Part shown: piece after piece, positions 1-7,828 of the stretch
Layout of the letters: the number at the start of each line of letters is the position of its first letter
Numbering within the stretch: position 1 is the first letter of the stretch
Source of the DNA: JBDHTS01 sp039808845
Lineage (GTDB): Bacteria; Pseudomonadota; Alphaproteobacteria; Micavibrionales; Micavibrionaceae
Assembly (NCBI GenBank): GCA_039808845.1
Contig: JBDHTS010000059.1
Coordinates: 1-14,273 of the forward strand
DNA length: 14,273 nt
Direction of reading: 5' to 3'
Translations under genes and position numbers: made by a program
The notes under the pieces: model-generated
Databases searched by the model: none
Told to the model about the DNA's origin: nothing
The model's input: the letters and a program-made list of their open reading frames with translations, nothing else

Positions 1-6
1 CTAATC

Positions 7-33
7 TTTGTCAGGTTTAATGGGGGTGACAAA
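7..33. repeat. 7-base inverted repeat upstream of the LapG-like gene
   Basis: TTTGTCA (7-13) and TGACAAA (27-33) form a perfect inverted repeat with 13 bases between the arms and 20 bases between arm centres, about two helical turns. No T-run follows, so it does not look like an intrinsic terminator. It could be an operator for the gene starting at 92 or the remains of something upstream of the window. Only the symmetry is seen; the role is inference. Confidence 0.3.
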
Positions 34-91
34 TATTTAAAGTCACGAAATCCGGTCTGGGGCCGGGTAGTTTGATCCGGTCGGGGCGCCT

Positions 92-1030
92 ATGAAACGC
101 AAAAAGGGCTTTTTTTCAACCTTCAAGATCCTCCTGCAGAAAAACCGTCTGGGCGAACTGATGGTGATGAGCGGGCTGCTCACCTCCGGCGAGCTGCGCC
201 TCGCCCTTGCCCGCCAGCGCACGACCGGCGATCATCTCGGACGTGTCCTGATCAGCGACCGCATGGTGTCGCGCCAGGATCTGTATCGCGTTCTGGCCCA
301 GCAATGGACGTTGCGCTGCATGGCCGGGACTTTCACGCTCTTTCTCGCTTTTTCATCCTTCGGCATCAAATCGGCGCGCGCCGGATCCATCCGCGACGTG
401 CCGTCCCAGATCAGCCTGGCGCAGGCTGCCGGAACGGCGTTCTCTCCCGTGCGGGCCTATCCCGCCTTGTTCGGATCGGCGGAGCGCCGGTCCGGCAATT
501 TGAGCGCGTTCATCAAATGGACAGATATGTTCGACCGTTTCGAGTCGGCGCTGAAAAACCCAGAGGGGCAACGCGTCGTGAAGGAATGGCAGGCGCGCCT
601 GCGCCCCTTCGCGGGACAGGGCATCGAACAGATGGCGCGCGGCGTGAACGAAGTGGTCAACCGCCAGGATTATATCGTGGACGACCGTAACTGGGGCAAA
701 AGCGATTATTGGGAGACGCCCGTCGAATTCTTCCAGCGCGGCGGCGACTGCGAGGATTTCGCAATCGCCAAATACGCATCCCTGCGCGCCCTGGGCGTCC
801 CGGAAGACCGGATGCGCATCGCCATCGTGCATGACGAACAGAAAAACATGCCGCATGCGCTGCTGATCGTCTACAGCGATTCGGCGGCGCTGGTTCTGGA
901 CAACCAGTCCTCCGAAGTGCGGACAGCTGAAAGCCTCGAAGGCCGTTACCGCCCGATCTTCACCATCAACCGCATGGCCTGGTGGATCCATACCGCGCCT
1001 GGTGCTACGGTTCTGGCTTCGGCGCGCTAA
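92..1030 (+). CDS. Transglutaminase-like cysteine protease (LapG-like, BTLCP family) with an N-terminal MshEN/GspE-N-like domain
   Basis: The 312-residue protein has three parts. Residues 19-71 hold two 24-residue motifs (19-42 starting RLGELMV, 48-71 starting HLGRVLI), each ending in Q, separated by 5 residues. This is the spacing described for the cyclic-di-GMP-binding MshEN domain found at the N-terminus of GspE/MshE ATPases. Residues 76-92 are hydrophobic, followed by SARAG, so they could be a transmembrane helix or an internal signal peptide. Residues about 120-305 match the bacterial transglutaminase-like cysteine peptidase family, with GGDCED giving Cys220, His255 in MPHALL and Asp270 in LDNQ as the likely triad. 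LapG of this family cleaves large surface adhesins in the periplasm. A shorter start at Met77 would give a plain exported protease but has no clear ribosome site, and the intact motif pair argues that the N-terminus is translated. No adhesin, LapD or LapB homologue lies in the window. Confidence 0.85.
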   Translation: MKRKKGFFSTFKILLQKNRLGELMVMSGLLTSGELRLALARQRTTGDHLGRVLISDRMVSRQDLYRVLAQQWTLRCMAGTFTLFLAFSSFGIKSARAGSIRDVPSQISLAQAAGTAFSPVRAYPALFGSAERRSGNLSAFIKWTDMFDRFESALKNPEGQRVVKEWQARLRPFAGQGIEQMARGVNEVVNRQDYIVDDRNWGKSDYWETPVEFFQRGGDCEDFAIAKYASLRALGVPEDRMRIAIVHDEQKNMPHALLIVYSDSAALVLDNQSSEVRTAESLEGRYRPIFTINRMAWWIHTAPGATVLASAR

Positions 1031-1061
1031 AAATTGGCTGTTTAGCTGATTGGCTGATTAG

Positions 1062-2480
1062 TTATTCCACAACAGCGACGCGCAGCGAGTTCGTCGAGCC
1101 CGGCGTTCCGAAGGGGACGCCCGCCGTCACCACGAAACGCTGTCCCTGCACCGCAAGGCCGTGTTTGAGCGCCAGGCGGCTGGCGGTCTGGACCGCTTCG
1201 CCGAACGACGTGACGTCTTCCGTGAACACAGGGTTGACGCCATAAGAAAGCGCCAGCCGCCGCGCCGTCGCCTGCGAATGGGACAGGCACAGAGTCGGCA
1301 TCGCAGGACGCTGGCGCGCCGTGCGCAGGGTGGTCGAGCCGGAACTGGTGAAGTTGACGATACAGGCGGCATGGACGGACTGGGCCACCTGGCAGGCGGC
1401 GATCGTGATGGAGTCGGGCGGCGTTTCGTCGCTGCAGGGCGGATCGCTCTCGATGATGCGGCGATAGGTTTCGTCGCTTTCGACACGGCGGCAGATCCGG
1501 TCCATGATCGAGACGGCTTCCTCGGGATACTGCCCCGCCGCCGTTTCGGCGGACAGCATCACGGCGTCCGTGCCGTCGTAAACGGCGGTGGCGACGTCAG
1601 ACGCCTCGGCGCGGGTCGGGCGCGGGTTGTCGATCATCGATTCCAGCATCTGTGTGGCGACGATGATCGGCTTGCCAGCGAAGCGCACATGGCGCACCAC
1701 GCGCTTCTGGACCGACGGTACGTCCTCCGCCGGAATCTCGACGCCCAGATCGCCGCGCGCCAGCATGACGGCGTCGGCGAGTTTGACCATTTCTTCCAGA
1801 TGTTCGAGCGCGGAGGGTTTTTCCAGCTTGATGATCAGCCCGGCGCGGCCCTGAATCAGGTTCTGCGCCTCCGCCACATCCTCCGGCTTTTGCACGAAGG
1901 ACTGCGCGATCCAGTCCACGCCCATGGCGAGGGCCGCATCGAGATCGCGGCGGTCCTTGCCGGTCAGCGCTGCGATGGGCAGGACGACTCCGGGAACGTT
2001 GAAGCCTTTGTTGTTCGACAGCTTGCTGCCGGCTTCCACCCGCATCTGCAGATGGTCCGCGCCCTTGGACAGCACGCGCATCCGGACCTTGCCATCGTCC
2101 AGCAGGATCTCGTCATTAATGCCGAGAGCCTCGATCACTTCCGGATGGGGCAGGTTGACGCGTTTTTCGTCGCCGGGCGCCGTGTCGAGGTCGAAGCGGA
2201 TTTCCATGCCCTGTTTAAGAGCGATCGATCCTTCCGCGAATTTGCCGACGCGCAGCTTGGGACCCTGCAGATCGGCGATCACCCCGATGGGGCGGCCGAA
2301 TTCCTGTTCGATCCGGCGGATCGAATCGAGCCGCGCCTTGTGGTCTTCATGCGCGCCGTGGCTGAAGTTCAGGCGGAACACATCGACGCCCGCCTCGAAA
2401 AGTTTGCGGATCATGGCCTCGTCGTTCGAGGCTGGTCCCAGCGTTGCGACGATTTTCGTCCTGCGTCTGCGCACCATCAT
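1062..2480 (-). CDS. pyk: Pyruvate kinase
   Basis: Converts phosphoenolpyruvate and ADP to pyruvate and ATP in the last step of glycolysis; cytosolic tetramer. The 472-residue length is normal for the bacterial enzyme. Visible signatures, in order: KIVATLGPAS near the N-terminus; RLNFSHG with Arg36 and Asn38; ADLQGPKLRVG leading into the B domain (about 74-170); IIKLEK with catalytic Lys218 and Glu220; LARGDLGVE with metal-binding Asp244; and VATQMLESM with Thr276. A C-terminal regulatory domain of normal size follows. Two adjacent Met codons open the frame, and AAGGCAGG lies about 8 bases upstream. The gene converges on the LapG-like gene with a 31-base gap that shows no obvious terminator, only the small direct repeat GCTGATT-G-GCTGATT. 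It stands alone on this strand, with its promoter presumably in the 2481-3010 gap. Confidence 0.97.
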   Translation of the reverse strand: MMVRRRRTKIVATLGPASNDEAMIRKLFEAGVDVFRLNFSHGAHEDHKARLDSIRRIEQEFGRPIGVIADLQGPKLRVGKFAEGSIALKQGMEIRFDLDTAPGDEKRVNLPHPEVIEALGINDEILLDDGKVRMRVLSKGADHLQMRVEAGSKLSNNKGFNVPGVVLPIAALTGKDRRDLDAALAMGVDWIAQSFVQKPEDVAEAQNLIQGRAGLIIKLEKPSALEHLEEMVKLADAVMLARGDLGVEIPAEDVPSVQKRVVRHVRFAGKPIIVATQMLESMIDNPRPTRAEASDVATAVYDGTDAVMLSAETAAGQYPEEAVSIMDRICRRVESDETYRRIIESDPPCSDETPPDSITIAACQVAQSVHAACIVNFTSSGSTTLRTARQRPAMPTLCLSHSQATARRLALSYGVNPVFTEDVTSFGEAVQTASRLALKHGLAVQGQRFVVTAGVPFGTPGSTNSLRVAVVE

Positions 2481-3010
2481 TGCAAAAGCCTGCCTTCATT
2501 CAGAATGTTGCCGACAATCCCATAATACAAATGCGGAACACTGAACAGCGTTAAATGATTCGAGCCGGGATAATGGCGGGCTTTTAAAGCGTTATAGATT
2601 CCGTATCTCAGAGAAGAAATTCGCAAATATTCATGGTTTATCAGAATGATAAGTCCATATCACTTCAAGCCTCTGAATAGTTCGCCGATTCGCGAGGGAA
2701 GCCCCTTGCACCCGTTTTGAGAATCGCGCTTAGATGAAAAACAGGACGAGGAAGACCATACGTAAATTCAGAATTCCGGAACGCCGTCAGCAGAAAGGAA
2801 CGCAAGATGCCGGAATACAAAGCCTTCCGGAACTTATCCCCGCCCTGCCATGAAAAAAACATTTTTTCTTGGCCTCTTTTACGAGATGTAGTATCATCCT
2901 TGAGATTTGAGCACTACGGGTTGTGTTCCTTCTTGGCGCGGCCCTTCCCAAGCTTTTTCAACGTTTTAGTTTATCCACCAGGCCTGACCTGCAAAGGGGG
3001 AGTATAGGCG
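2481..3010. other. 530-base divergent intergenic region between pyk and nrdA
   Basis: This AT-richer gap must hold the promoters of pyk (leftward) and nrdA (rightward). I see no strong consensus sigma-70 promoter and no convincing NrdR box. A weak leftward -10 candidate, TATTAT (complement of 2523-2528), lies 43 bases before pyk. Other structure: the inverted repeat TTATCA-GAA-TGATAA (2638-2652); two copies of TTCCGGAAC (2774-2782 and 2825-2833); the A/T hairpin GAAAAAA-ACA-TTTTTTC (2852-2868); and a 66-codon reading frame (2807-3007) listed separately. None is assigned a function with confidence. Confidence 0.6.
2807..3007 (+). CDS. Possible 66-residue leader reading frame ending at the nrdA start
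   Basis: ATG at 2807 is preceded by AAAGGAA (2794-2800) at 6 bases, a better ribosome site than chance would often give. The frame stays open to TAG at 3005-3007, three bases before the nrdA ATG, so the nrdA ribosome site lies inside its last codons. That geometry would suit translational coupling or a leader peptide. Against this, the protein (starting MPEYKAFRNL, rich in Phe, Leu, Pro and Cys) resembles nothing I know and its codon use is not clearly coding. It may simply be an open stretch of leader. Low confidence. Confidence 0.2.
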   Translation: MPEYKAFRNLSPPCHEKNIFSWPLLRDVVSSLRFEHYGLCSFLARPFPSFFNVLVYPPGLTCKGGV

Positions 3011-4843
3011 ATGTTTGATGTTGCGCAGACGGAACGCGGCCACCGGGTTCATATCGACCGGACCCGCGACGCGAGTCTGACCGAATTCGGCAAGGCGACG
3101 CTGCAGGACCGCTATCTGCTGCCCGACGAGGGGTTCCAGGACCTGTTCGCGCGCGTGGCCATCTGGTACAGCGACAATTCCGACCATGCGCAGCGCATTT
3201 ACGATTATATCTCCAAACTGTGGTTCATGCCGGCGACTCCCGTCCTGTCCAACGGCGGCACCAACCGCGGCCTTCCCATTTCCTGCTTCCTCAACGAATC
3301 GGGCGACAGCCTCGAAAACATCGTCGAATTGTGGAACGAGAATGTCTGGCTGGCATCGCTCGGCGGCGGCATCGGCTCCTACTGGGGCAATGTCCGCTCC
3401 ATCGGGGAAAAGGTTGGCCGCAACGGCAAGACGTCGGGCATCATCCCGTTCATCCGGGTGATGGATAGCCTGACCCTCGCCATTTCCCAGGGATCCTTGC
3501 GCCGCGGCTCCGCCGCGATCTACCTGCCGATCTGGCACCCGGAGATCGAGGAGTTCATCGAGCTGCGCCGCCCGACCGGCGGCGACCCGAACCGCAAGGC
3601 GCTGAACCTGCATCACGGCGTCCTGGTGCCGAACCGTTTCATGGAGGCGGTGGAGAAGAACGAGGAATGGGCGCTGAAATCGCCCAAGGACGGCCATGTG
3701 GTCGACCGCGTCAACGCGCGCGATTTGTGGATCCGCCTCCTGACCGCGCGGATCGAAACGGGCGAGCCCTACATCATTTATATCGACCACGTGAACGACT
3801 CGATCCCGGACCATCACAAGATGGCGGGCCTGTCCGTCAAGATGTCCAATCTCTGCTCCGAGATTACGCTGCCCACGGGGCGCGACCATCTCGGCAACGA
3901 TCGCACCGCTGTATGCTGCCTGTCTTCGCTCAACCTGGAAAAATTCGAGGAATGGCAGGACCACCCGACCTTCATCGAGGACGTCATGCGGTTTCTCGAC
4001 AACGTCCTGACCGATTTCATCGGGAAGGCGCCGGACAGCATGAAGCGCGCCAAGTATTCGGCGATGCGCGAACGCTCTGTCGGCCTCGGCGTCATGGGCT
4101 TCCATTCCTTCCTGCAGTCGAAAATGATCCCGATCGAGGGCGCGATGGCGAAGGTCTGGAACCGCCGCATGTTCCAGCACATCAAGCGCCAGGCCGACGA
4201 GGCGAGCGTGAAGCTGGCCCATGAACGCGGGGCCTGCCCGGATGCCGCCGATTACGGCATCATGGAGCGTTTTTCCAACAAGATGGCGATCGCGCCGACG
4301 GCGTCGATCTCCATCATCACCGGCGGCGCGTCGCCCGGCATCGAGCCGAACGCGGCCAACGCCTATACGCACAAGACCCTGTCCGGATCCTTCCCCGTGC
4401 GGAACCCTTATCTCAAGAAAGTTCTGGCGGAAAAGGGCCGGGACAACGAAGACACCTGGTCCTCCATCATCACCAACGAGGGATCGGTGCAGCATCTCGA
4501 CTGCCTCAGCCAGGACGAGAAGGACGTGTTCAAGACCGCATTCGAGATCGACCAGCGCTGGCTGATCGAGCATGCCGCAGACCGCACGCCCTTCATCTGC
4601 CAGGCGCAGTCCCTGAACGTTTTTCTGCCTGCCAACGTGCACAAGGCGGATCTGCACCGCATCCATTGGGACGCGTGGAAAAAGGGCGTGAAATCCCTTT
4701 ATTACTGCCGCTCCAAATCCATCCAGCGGGCGGAAAGCGCCGCCAGCTGGCAGCGCGCCAAGGACGCGGAACCGGTGCAGCAAGCCGCCACTGTTTCAGC
4801 CGGGGCGGAGAGCAAGTATGAGGAATGTCTGGCCTGCCAATGA
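3011..4843 (+). CDS. nrdA: Class I ribonucleoside-diphosphate reductase, alpha (large) subunit
   Basis: Reduces ribonucleoside diphosphates to deoxy forms, working with a radical-generating beta subunit (NrdB). In the 610-residue protein, the redox pair is Cys92 (in GLPISCFLN) and Cys302 (in AVCCLSS). The thiyl-radical Cys282 sits in NLCSE with Asn280 and Glu284. The radical-transfer pair is Tyr564-Tyr565 (SLYYCRSKS). The C-terminal tail ends CLACQ, giving shuttle cysteines 606 and 609. The protein begins almost directly with the catalytic helical domain, so the roughly 90-residue N-terminal ATP-cone of longer NrdA proteins is absent, and dATP feedback through this subunit is not expected. 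The start is supported by AAAGGGGGAG about 8 bases upstream. nrdB is not adjacent; the next gene is an unrelated membrane protein. Confidence 0.96.
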   Translation: MFDVAQTERGHRVHIDRTRDASLTEFGKATLQDRYLLPDEGFQDLFARVAIWYSDNSDHAQRIYDYISKLWFMPATPVLSNGGTNRGLPISCFLNESGDSLENIVELWNENVWLASLGGGIGSYWGNVRSIGEKVGRNGKTSGIIPFIRVMDSLTLAISQGSLRRGSAAIYLPIWHPEIEEFIELRRPTGGDPNRKALNLHHGVLVPNRFMEAVEKNEEWALKSPKDGHVVDRVNARDLWIRLLTARIETGEPYIIYIDHVNDSIPDHHKMAGLSVKMSNLCSEITLPTGRDHLGNDRTAVCCLSSLNLEKFEEWQDHPTFIEDVMRFLDNVLTDFIGKAPDSMKRAKYSAMRERSVGLGVMGFHSFLQSKMIPIEGAMAKVWNRRMFQHIKRQADEASVKLAHERGACPDAADYGIMERFSNKMAIAPTASISIITGGASPGIEPNAANAYTHKTLSGSFPVRNPYLKKVLAEKGRDNEDTWSSIITNEGSVQHLDCLSQDEKDVFKTAFEIDQRWLIEHAADRTPFICQAQSLNVFLPANVHKADLHRIHWDAWKKGVKSLYYCRSKSIQRAESAASWQRAKDAEPVQQAATVSAGAESKYEECLACQ

Positions 4844-4926
4844 ATTCGTTGTTGCAGGCGTCTAAATAAAAAAATTCCTTTGAATCTTCCCTTTTTAAGG
4901 GTAACTCTGCAGTAAACGGGGAGAAG
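4844..4926. other. Short AT-rich gap after nrdA
   Basis: Contains the small perfect hairpin CCCTT-TTT-AAGGG (4889-4901) without a following T-run, so it is a poor terminator candidate. No convincing promoter is seen. The 3' part holds GGGGAG (4918-4923), the possible ribosome site of the next gene. Confidence 0.4.
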
Positions 4927-7272
4927 ATGGATTTTTGCCCAAGAAAGATATTGAGTTTTATGAATACCTTCTTTCATAGCCGCAATGCTGTTTATTTACT
5001 GGTTTTATTATCCGGCATGGCGGCCCTTTCCTGGGAAGTTATCTGGCAAGTCAAGGCAACTCTGGCCTTGGGGATTTCAGCCTGGGGAACAGCCCTTATT
5101 CTGGCGACGACAATGGGCGGGATGTGCGCCGGGGCGCTGATCGCGGGCCATGTTTTGGCAGACAAGTCTTTAAGGCGGCCCATCCGCCTGTACGGGATCA
5201 TTGAAATAGGGATCGGCATCGCAGGGCTGTGCCTGACGCCCTTGTTCCAATTCATCGAAAAGCTTGATACCTACGCGTATTCCGAAATACCCGAGGCCGC
5301 CACGCTGGTGCATATAGCCGGTATCGTCATTGCCTTATGCATACCGACTTTGTGCATGGGGGCCACTCTGCCTGTCTTTGGATTGGTGGCGCGGCAGTTC
5401 CGGACATCTATCGCAGTTCTATATGGCCTTAACACGCTTGGAGCGGCCATAGGCGCTTTGTGTGCCGCATTCATACTCATTCCCAGCCTTGGGCTGACGC
5501 ATGCCGCATGGTTGATTGCGTCCTTGAATATCACTGCCGGACTGGCGACATTTCTGTTTAAAATTCCTGAACAGGAAGACATACGAAATCAGGATCTTCA
5601 CAAGATAGAATCCGCGGACGAGTTCAGCCTGATAAAAATCTGCGCAATCATTTTTGCAACTGGTTTCTCAACGTTTCTTCTGGAAGTTGCATGGTTCAGG
5701 TCTTTGACCGCGGCTTTCCGGAGCACGACAAGCGCTTTTGCCATCATGCTGTCTGCCGTACTGATCGGTCTGGGCCTTGGCGCGCGCCTGGTTCCCTTGT
5801 TGAAAAAACTGAATCTTCCTCTAGGCGCAGTGCTTGCGGTTTCCGGCATCCTGATTTTGCTGGCGACCCCATTGGTCGAACGTTTCGATATGTTCACGCC
5901 GACGATGGTTGAATCACCTTTCCTTCTGGAGGCGAGGTGGTTTGTCCATACGCTGACTGTCGTGGGGATCCCCATGCTTCTTTTGGGCGTCGCCCTGCCC
6001 TGGCTTCTCGACAGCCAGCAATCCACGGGACGATGGGGCAGGTTTTATGCGCTCAATGCCCTGGCATCAATTGCGGGTGCTCTATCCTCGGCGTGGATTT
6101 TTCTTCCGTTGATCGGGTTTGCCAGAACGGCATGGATTGGTGGAATTATTGTTCTTGCAGCCGGATTAATCAGCGCGCCGCGCAACCAGTATCGCAGGCT
6201 TGCCGCAGCCGGATTGGTTGCGTTGATCATAGCGGCGGTTTTCGAATCCGGAGTGGGCAGGACCCGTGCCCTTGGGTGGCTGGTCCTTATCTATAACGAC
6301 AAGCTTGCGCCGCTCCATGACGAGAACAATCCGCTAAAGGTCCTGAAATCCTATGAGGGGCCAAACGCCACGATTACGGCCGTGCAATATACCGGAAACA
6401 AGTCGGCGTTGATCATCGACGGGTTTGTGGCGGCCTATGAACGGCCAGAGCAAAATCGCGCGTCAGTTCATTATATGCCATGGATGGGACATCTGCCCAT
6501 GCTGGCGCATCCCGACCCTAGAAACGCTCTGGTCATCTGCTTTGGAACCGGACAGACGGCCAATGCCGTGCGGAATGAAAACCCGGAGAGACTGGATATC
6601 GTCGACGTCAATCCTCAAGTACTGAAGCTGGCGCATTACTTTGCGGATAATCAAAACGTTCTGGCAGATCCGCGCGTCCATACGACAATCATGGACGGGC
6701 ATGCCTACATACGCCGGACAAACAAAATCTATGACGTCATTACGCTTGAGCCCATGCCGCCGACATTTGCGGGGGTCAATGCTCTTTATTCCCAGGATTT
6801 TTACAGGACCGCACGATCGAAGATGAGCGCCGATGGGATGATTGCGCAATGGCTGCCGTTCCATCTCGTCAATCCTTATTACAGCCGGGCCATCGCCAAG
6901 ACATTTCAAAGCATTTTTCCCAATAGCATTCTTTGGCTGGATCCGGTTTCGGAAACCGGTATCCTGCTCGGATCAAAAAATCCCGATATCGATCTGGCCG
7001 GTTTATGGCCAGGTTATGCGCGCCCTGGAAAAGGCCGGGACTTGACGCGGGAACAAACGCAAAAAGCCGTCATGCTGAAAAGCCAGGAATTGGAAAAATA
7101 CAGCCGATCGGGCCGGATCATCACGGACGACAATCAATTGCTGGCCTATGGAGATGCAGCCCTGCAGTTTTACAGCCTGGAGAATGATCAGGAGAAGAAT
7201 ATCAAGGACCTTCTGACCTTTGCGCCATCGTTCACGCTTCCGGTTAATCCGCCCTCGTCGCCGTCACCTTGA
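4927..7272 (+). CDS. Fused multi-membrane (MFS-like) and spermidine-synthase-like protein
   Basis: The 781-residue protein has two halves. Roughly residues 18-440 contain about 12-14 hydrophobic helices; the first begins near NAVYLLVLLSG. Residues about 465-735 resemble the Rossmann methyltransferase-like fold of spermidine synthases: CFGTGQT (540-544) at the nucleotide loop, DVNP (560-563), MDGHA (589-593) and LEPMPPTFAGVNALYSQDFY (607-626). In true spermidine synthases a catalytic Asp sits where Glu608 is here. The EP-x-x-P pattern is what I recall for the fused MFS/spermidine synthase family, whose substrate is unknown to me, so aminopropyl transfer should not be assumed. ATG 4927 has GGGGAG very close; Met12 (4960) would give a more ordinary membrane N-terminus. 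The gene looks AT-richer than its neighbours, which may indicate transfer. Its last 29 bases overlap the minus-strand yceI-like gene. Confidence 0.8.
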   Translation: MDFCPRKILSFMNTFFHSRNAVYLLVLLSGMAALSWEVIWQVKATLALGISAWGTALILATTMGGMCAGALIAGHVLADKSLRRPIRLYGIIEIGIGIAGLCLTPLFQFIEKLDTYAYSEIPEAATLVHIAGIVIALCIPTLCMGATLPVFGLVARQFRTSIAVLYGLNTLGAAIGALCAAFILIPSLGLTHAAWLIASLNITAGLATFLFKIPEQEDIRNQDLHKIESADEFSLIKICAIIFATGFSTFLLEVAWFRSLTAAFRSTTSAFAIMLSAVLIGLGLGARLVPLLKKLNLPLGAVLAVSGILILLATPLVERFDMFTPTMVESPFLLEARWFVHTLTVVGIPMLLLGVALPWLLDSQQSTGRWGRFYALNALASIAGALSSAWIFLPLIGFARTAWIGGIIVLAAGLISAPRNQYRRLAAAGLVALIIAAVFESGVGRTRALGWLVLIYNDKLAPLHDENNPLKVLKSYEGPNATITAVQYTGNKSALIIDGFVAAYERPEQNRASVHYMPWMGHLPMLAHPDPRNALVICFGTGQTANAVRNENPERLDIVDVNPQVLKLAHYFADNQNVLADPRVHTTIMDGHAYIRRTNKIYDVITLEPMPPTFAGVNALYSQDFYRTARSKMSADGMIAQWLPFHLVNPYYSRAIAKTFQSIFPNSILWLDPVSETGILLGSKNPDIDLAGLWPGYARPGKGRDLTREQTQKAVMLKSQELEKYSRSGRIITDDNQLLAYGDAALQFYSLENDQEKNIKDLLTFAPSFTLPVNPPSSPSP

Positions 7273-7825
7273 CCTTTACGGTTACGGCGTTGCCGATCAT
7301 CGAAGTGTCTTTCCATTCGCCCTGGCCGATGCCGAAATCGAGGCGGTTCAGTTTTGTCTCGCCTTCCACATGGGCGGTGCCCGGAGGGTCGATTTTCAAC
7401 GTAAAGGGCAGGTTCAGGGGCATGCTGACGTCGCGGATCGTCAGGCGTCCCTTGGCCACATATTGATTGTCGGCGTTTTTCTGGAACGATTCGATAGTGT
7501 AGGTGGACGCGGGATATTTTCCGACGGCGAACCAGGAATCGTCCTTGATATAACGGTCGCGGTCCGGGCTTTGCGTGCTGGCGCTGTCCATGCCGATCCT
7601 GACCGTGCCATTGCCGGCCTCCGGCTTCGCGGGATCGAAGGCGATGGCGCCGGAGATGTCGCCGAACGTGCCGGTGAAGGGCGCGCCCTGCTGCGTCGCC
7701 TCGAAAGTCAGGCTGCTCTGGTCCGGCACGATCGTCCATTGCGGCAAGACGGGCGCGGCCTCCTGTGCCAGGGCGGCGGCGGGCAGCACGAAAGCCGTCA
7801 ATACGGCCAGCAGAAGCATCTTCAT
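7244..7825 (-). CDS. YceI-family periplasmic protein (third gene of the operon)
   Basis: The 193-residue protein starts with a clear signal peptide (MKMLLLAVLTAFVLPAAALA, then Q). The mature part is a YceI-type lipocalin-like beta barrel: WTIVPDQSSLTFEATQQG near the front, a G-x-F turn (FTGTFGD), the middle KYPASTYTIESF, then GRLTIRDVSMPLNLPF and a late LDFGIGQGEW. YceI proteins bind polyisoprenoid or quinone-like lipids in the periplasm, and the exact ligand here is unknown. GGAGAA stands about 8 bases before the ATG, overlapping the end of the b561 gene, whose stop codon is only 3 bases upstream. The 3' end overlaps the convergent spermidine-synthase-like gene by 29 bases, leaving no room for a separate terminator. 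Confidence 0.92.
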   Translation of the reverse strand: MKMLLLAVLTAFVLPAAALAQEAAPVLPQWTIVPDQSSLTFEATQQGAPFTGTFGDISGAIAFDPAKPEAGNGTVRIGMDSASTQSPDRDRYIKDDSWFAVGKYPASTYTIESFQKNADNQYVAKGRLTIRDVSMPLNLPFTLKIDPPGTAHVEGETKLNRLDFGIGQGEWKDTSMIGNAVTVKVKVTATRAD

Positions 7826-7828
7826 AAG

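Noticed and set aside
1161..2525. 454-codon open frame antisense to pyk
   Set aside because: Composition is that of a shadow frame (His/Arg/Asp-rich, no motifs), and pyk on the opposite strand is certain.
2481..3010. NrdR boxes before nrdA
   Set aside because: I scanned the gap by eye for the ACACtATATATaGTGT-type pattern and saw no pair of matches.
2966..4783. 605-codon open frame antisense to nrdA
   Set aside because: It is an exact shadow of a well-supported catalytic gene in GC-rich DNA, with no ribosome site and no recognisable domain.
4889..4901. Terminator after nrdA
   Set aside because: Only a 5-bp stem with a 3-base loop and no T-run; too weak to call.
4927..7272. Annotation as speE, a true spermidine synthase
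   Set aside because: The catalytic Asp is replaced by Glu, the nucleotide loop differs, and a large membrane domain is fused; substrate identity cannot be claimed.
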